NCBI GenBank assembly: GCA_036785705.1
Contig: JAWUZG010000015.1
Span: forward strand, 4,293,001-4,357,000
Source: Acanthornis magna
Taxonomy: Eukaryota; Chordata; Aves; Passeriformes; Acanthizidae
Reading direction: 5' to 3'
DNA: 64,000 nucleotides
The notes below the pieces were generated by a model, which was given only the letters and a program-made list of their open reading frames with translations, ran no database searches and was not told where the DNA came from. A program made the translations under genes and the position numbers. Positions 60,449 through 64,000 of this stretch are shown piece after piece. Numbering within the stretch: position 1 is the first letter of the stretch; each line of letters begins with the position of its first letter.

Positions 60449-60690
60449 CATCACAGAATTATAGAAGAGTTTGGGTTGGAAGGCACATTTAAGGGTCACC
60501 TAGGCCAACCCACCTGCAGTGAGCAGCAACTTCTCCCAGCAGAGCTGGCTGCTCAGGGCACCATTCAACCTGACCTTGAATGTTCCCAGGGATGGGCCAT
60601 CCACAGCCTCTCTGGGAAATCTGTTCCAGTGTTCCACCAAGCTCAGTGGAAAAAATCACTTCCTTGTATCTAGTCTATCTATTGGGATAT
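60449..60690 (-). mobile_element. CR1 retrotransposon, minus strand, older copy
   Basis: Reverse complement of the CR1 3' end: TCACAGAATTATAGAAG (decayed octamers), GTTTGGGTTGGAAGG, GACCTTGAATGTTCCCAGGG, CATCCACAGCCTCTCTGGG and CTGTTCCAGTGTTCCACC. It carries a CTGCAGTGAGCAGC insertion variant relative to the other copies, indicating a different subfamily. The boundary on the 60690 side is fuzzy. Confidence 0.9.
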
Positions 60691-62439
60691 CTTCCACCCC
60701 ACCTTCTGATTATCCTTATATCCAGACTATCCCTGTAACTAGTCTCTGTTTAGTTTTATCTCTAGTCTAAATCTAATGAGAACAGGGAAACATAAAAGAG
60801 ATTCCTTTCTCTTTGATGTTACATCTGACTTGGTAGTCAGGAATGTGCAAAACTCTCGACTCCTTCTCTGAATGAAGATGTTTTATAGCACTGAATTCCC
60901 AGAGCAGCAAGTGATGGCTCAATTCTGCCCCCTCCTCCTCCCCCTCATGGCACCCACGCTGTTCTTTCTACAGCAGCACTGCAGAATTTCCTGTGCTGGA
61001 GATCACACTGGCCACTTATTTTACAATGCAGATAAACCCTCTTTGCATTATTTCCAGGGGAAAGAAAGAGAACAGAAGATCCCCTTTTGGAAATCGGCTT
61101 CTTCTTTCTTTCGTGCTGCTTTCCACTGTCACAAAAACATTGTACACCGTATCCTTCCATTCCAGATCTTATATCCAACAAGCTTTTGCTGACTACATAA
61201 CCTTCACTAACCTGAAATTCCTGAGTAGTCCCAGGAGCTCAATGCATCTTGGAATAAAATTTTTGTAATGTCATTTAAGGGTATTCCTAATCCAGAATTA
61301 TTGAGGAGGCCTGGGTCATGGGAATTGAGTTTGACACTTGACAAATACTTGGCTTTGTGTAAATGGACAGGCCACTGAAATAACTGCCTTTGGATGTCAC
61401 ATGAAGAGAAATTAATTCTTTATTAACTTCCGCAATGATAATCTAATAAACTCATTTGGTCTACTAGTTTCAGCACTTAAAGAGCTCAGTCGATTGGATG
61501 CAAATAGATTTTTTTTTCTCCCCCTCTGGAGCAGTGCCTCTGTGGTGTGCAAAGGGACATCAGTGTGAAAAGTCAGGCCTGGAATGTCAGGATATGGTGC
61601 ACATGTTGAGATCCTGCTGCTACTTAGTGTGAGAGAGACAGACACAGCAGAAAAATACTCTATCAGGAAAAAAAATGGGTTTTATTAAAAATTTATATTT
61701 CAAACAAATTTGCTACAACTTCCTTCTGAATTCACGTCCCTTTTCTTCTTAATCAGGTATTTTAAAATAATATACAAGGAACCAATATATCAGCTGCTTC
61801 CTTTTAGTATTAGAGCACAAAAAATTAGTCTGGCATTATTAAGACATTTTGCTGAGCGCTGTACAAACACAATGAAAGCTGGAGCTCCCATCCTAAAATT
61901 TTATTGGTAAATGCTAAAAATAAGAATGGAACTATGTGGACCAAGCAAGCCTCTAATTCTAGAAGCCTAGTGTGTCCAACAAGAAAATAAGGCTGTCATA
62001 TGTGACCTAAGTATCCAATCAACCCAGCCATTGCCACTTAGAGGTTGAATTTCAAATGTCAAGCTACAAGCTGCTGCAGACGGAGCAGGAGCCATGTGCA
62101 AAATAAACAAACAAAAAGACACAGAGAGAAATATGACCTCACTGTGCTCGTTTCAGACCTTCCCACCAAGAGAAGAGCGACACAGCTGATCAGTCCAATT
62201 TCAGGGTCATATTTCTATGTGCTAGAGTGTCCAAGGCGACTGCTCTGCCCATCAATAAGTTCACGCAACTGTGATGTTTTTCATGTTAGTGCAGATTGGA
62301 GCCACCAATAAACCTGGATTTGATCAGAGTATCTACACCACACCACTGCTGCTTGTCCTACACCCACACAACAGTAGAGCCCAATGGGAGCCAGATTAAA
62401 AAGCCAAGGCAAGGCATGTTTCCTGCCAGCAGGCATTTC
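60691..62439. other. Intergenic interval, no gene seen
   Basis: Octamer ATGCAAAT at 61498-61505. An 88-codon frame at 62045-62311 has ordinary composition and is unsupported. Nothing else recognised. Confidence 0.45.
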
Positions 62440-62660
62440 TTACCCTGCCTGTTGGTGCAGCGCATAAAAAATGTTTCATTTGCAAAAGCCAAATATTTAT
62501 TAGCATTTGCTAACTAAGCTGCTCCATAACGACATGAAAAATTGTGATGTCGAAGTCCGTCAGTTCCATGTAAATATATAATTTGCATAGGAATGTATAA
62601 ATATATGTATGCGTGTTTACTTCTGATTAGTGGCAATTATCCTATGAAAGAAATGCTGGA
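62440..62660. promoter_or_regulatory. Candidate conserved non-coding element
   Basis: GCGCATAAAAAATG, CCAAATATTTATTAGC, ATAACGACATG and GTCGAAGTCCGTCAG lead to an octamer at 62581-62588, then GTGTTTACTTCTGATTAGTGG. CpGs are retained and POU, FOX and homeodomain cores lie close together. Confidence 0.38.
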
Positions 62661-63201
62661 AATAGGGCATGGGTTTTCTAGATTGCTTTAAGTATCTGTG
62701 TCCTTTCTGCTGCTCTCTTTTCAGGGGCAGTGTGGGGTAGAGGTCTTCAGCTCACTGTGACCTCCTCTCTGGCTTCCCTCTGGAGCTTCCAGGGAGGTCA
62801 GGTCATGGTCCATCACCAAATGGGCTGATCTCTCTGAGTGCTTACACAATTGAAGGAAAAACAGATTCAGGAAGATCCAGAGTGCTTCCAGCTCTGAATC
62901 AGCCTCAGCAATGCTAACATCAGCTCTCCTTCCTGAATATTTCTATGTAATTGGCTGCCTTTATTTTGGATATCATTCTCACACATAGTCTGATGCCCTG
63001 GAGGACTTGAGCCTTGCTGTCTACATGGCTTCATAAATGGGATTTTGGCTCCTTCATAGAAAAAAAGTCTTCTTTTTAAATCTGCACTAGTGAGTCTTCA
63101 CTCCATAGTGCAGCTTTGCATCTCAGTCCCTAGGCTGCTCCCTCACCACCTATTCCTCAGAGTCTGGCACAAAACCTAATTAATAGCTGCATTCTGAACA
63201 G
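62661..63201. other. Intergenic interval, no gene seen
   Basis: Ordinary composition. No repeats or supported frames. Confidence 0.45.
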
Positions 63202-63285
63202 ACTCACAGAACCACAGAAAATAACCTGGAAGGGATCACCAAAGGTCCTGCAGTCCTTTCCTGCACGCCACGTTGTCAGTTCTGC
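63202..63285 (-). mobile_element. Probable CR1 remnant, very decayed
   Basis: ACTCACAGAACCACAGAAAA then CCTGGAAGGGATCACCAAAG follows the order of the CR1 3' end on the minus strand but with many changes. No clear match continues beyond about 63285. It may be an old CR1 subfamily. Confidence 0.5.
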
Positions 63286-64000
63286 CTCTGTTGCTCTCAG
63301 CAGACATTTGCACAGTCTAAAACCAATGCTGCATCTGTTAATGCTCCAGAGGAATGCCCAGCAGCCCACAGCTGTGGGCTCTATCAGCACCCAGGAGCCA
63401 GCCTGTGCTGCTGTCAGGGTGGCAAATCGGTGTCTGTGACATGTTCCACCGTGTGCTGAGGTCTGCCTGGAGCCTCAGCCAAGGGAAGAGCAGCTGCTAT
63501 TTATAGGCCACTCTCCGCTTCCTCCCAGTGCTGGATCCAGAAGCAATAAGGAGGTGGGGAGCATCCCCCCGTTTATGATGTATTTTCATGTGTCTTTCCA
63601 GCAGCAGCTGATGGGGAGGGACAGCCAAGACTGGAGGTGAGAATCTGCTCCTCTCTGTCACAGACCTGTTGGTACTGCTCCCCAGCACTGAGATATTCTG
63701 AACATCATGGCAGTGGGGATGTTGGATGCTGAGCTCTGCAAAGGCCATAAATATGCTGGCAGGTTTGGGGGCTGTTTGGGTTTTTATTTCAGGTTGCAGA
63801 AGGTTTTTCCTCTTACAGAAGGAACAGAATGATGATGTTCCCCTCAGCTGTAGAGTTTGCTGCTCATTTCTCCTGGATGGACACCTGGTTCCAGGGACCA
63901 TCTGCTGCTTTTTCCAAAGCTGATGCCAGAATTGTCTCTCCAGCTGAGACGTGGGTGGGTGTCTCAACTGAGCCTGCAGGTAAAGAGCCAGGACCTGGGC
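63286..64000. other. Intergenic interval, no gene seen
   Basis: GC-richer. A 156-codon minus-strand frame at 63967-63497 is opposed by a plus-strand frame and has no recognised domain. Confidence 0.45.

Overview
The window looks like non-coding DNA from a bird, probably a passerine. The evidence is a set of truncated CR1 retrotransposons ending in the avian ATTCTRTG octamer tail. No Alu, L1 or B1-type repeats were recognised, and the DNA is otherwise repeat-poor. The passerine assignment rests on the CR1 3'-end subfamily wording as I remember it and is moderate in strength. No bacterial-style operon, phage, CRISPR array, tRNA, rRNA or recognisable intact protein gene was found.

Layout. Bases 32-169 look like the acceptor side of a terminal exon on the plus strand: T-run, CTAAG branch-like site, CAG, then 31 open codons and TAA. 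The probable 3' untranslated region follows and includes a (GT)22 microsatellite. The rest, about 63 kb, behaves like a gene desert. The main exception is a short coding-like fragment on the minus strand at 3549-3692, which has strong codon-position bias but no recognised family.

Across the desert, AT-rich blocks dense in TAAT/ATTA, YTATAAA and octamer (ATTTGCAT) motifs alternate with GC-richer, low-information DNA. I list these blocks as candidate conserved regulatory elements at low confidence, because conservation cannot be seen from one sequence. The strongest are 9070-9270, 26085-26510, 35690-36240, 39465-40440, 42395-42690, 50880-51200, 56835-57080 and 62440-62660.

Repeats: six CR1 pieces (24063, 29128 and 53803 plus strand; 32582, 60449 and 63202 minus strand), three minisatellites (42-bp unit at 26697, 58/59-bp unit at 39102, 36-bp unit at 40586), two GT/CA microsatellites, one short GA run and several homopolymer tracts. 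Many long open frames fall on the minisatellites or antisense to CR1 and are not genes.

If the desert works as a unit, the natural model is a regulatory landscape controlling a developmental gene at or beyond the window edge. That is inference. No previously undescribed system is demonstrated. The items most worth checking are the two exon-like segments, the octamer excess and the phased homeodomain-site pair near 9.2 kb.
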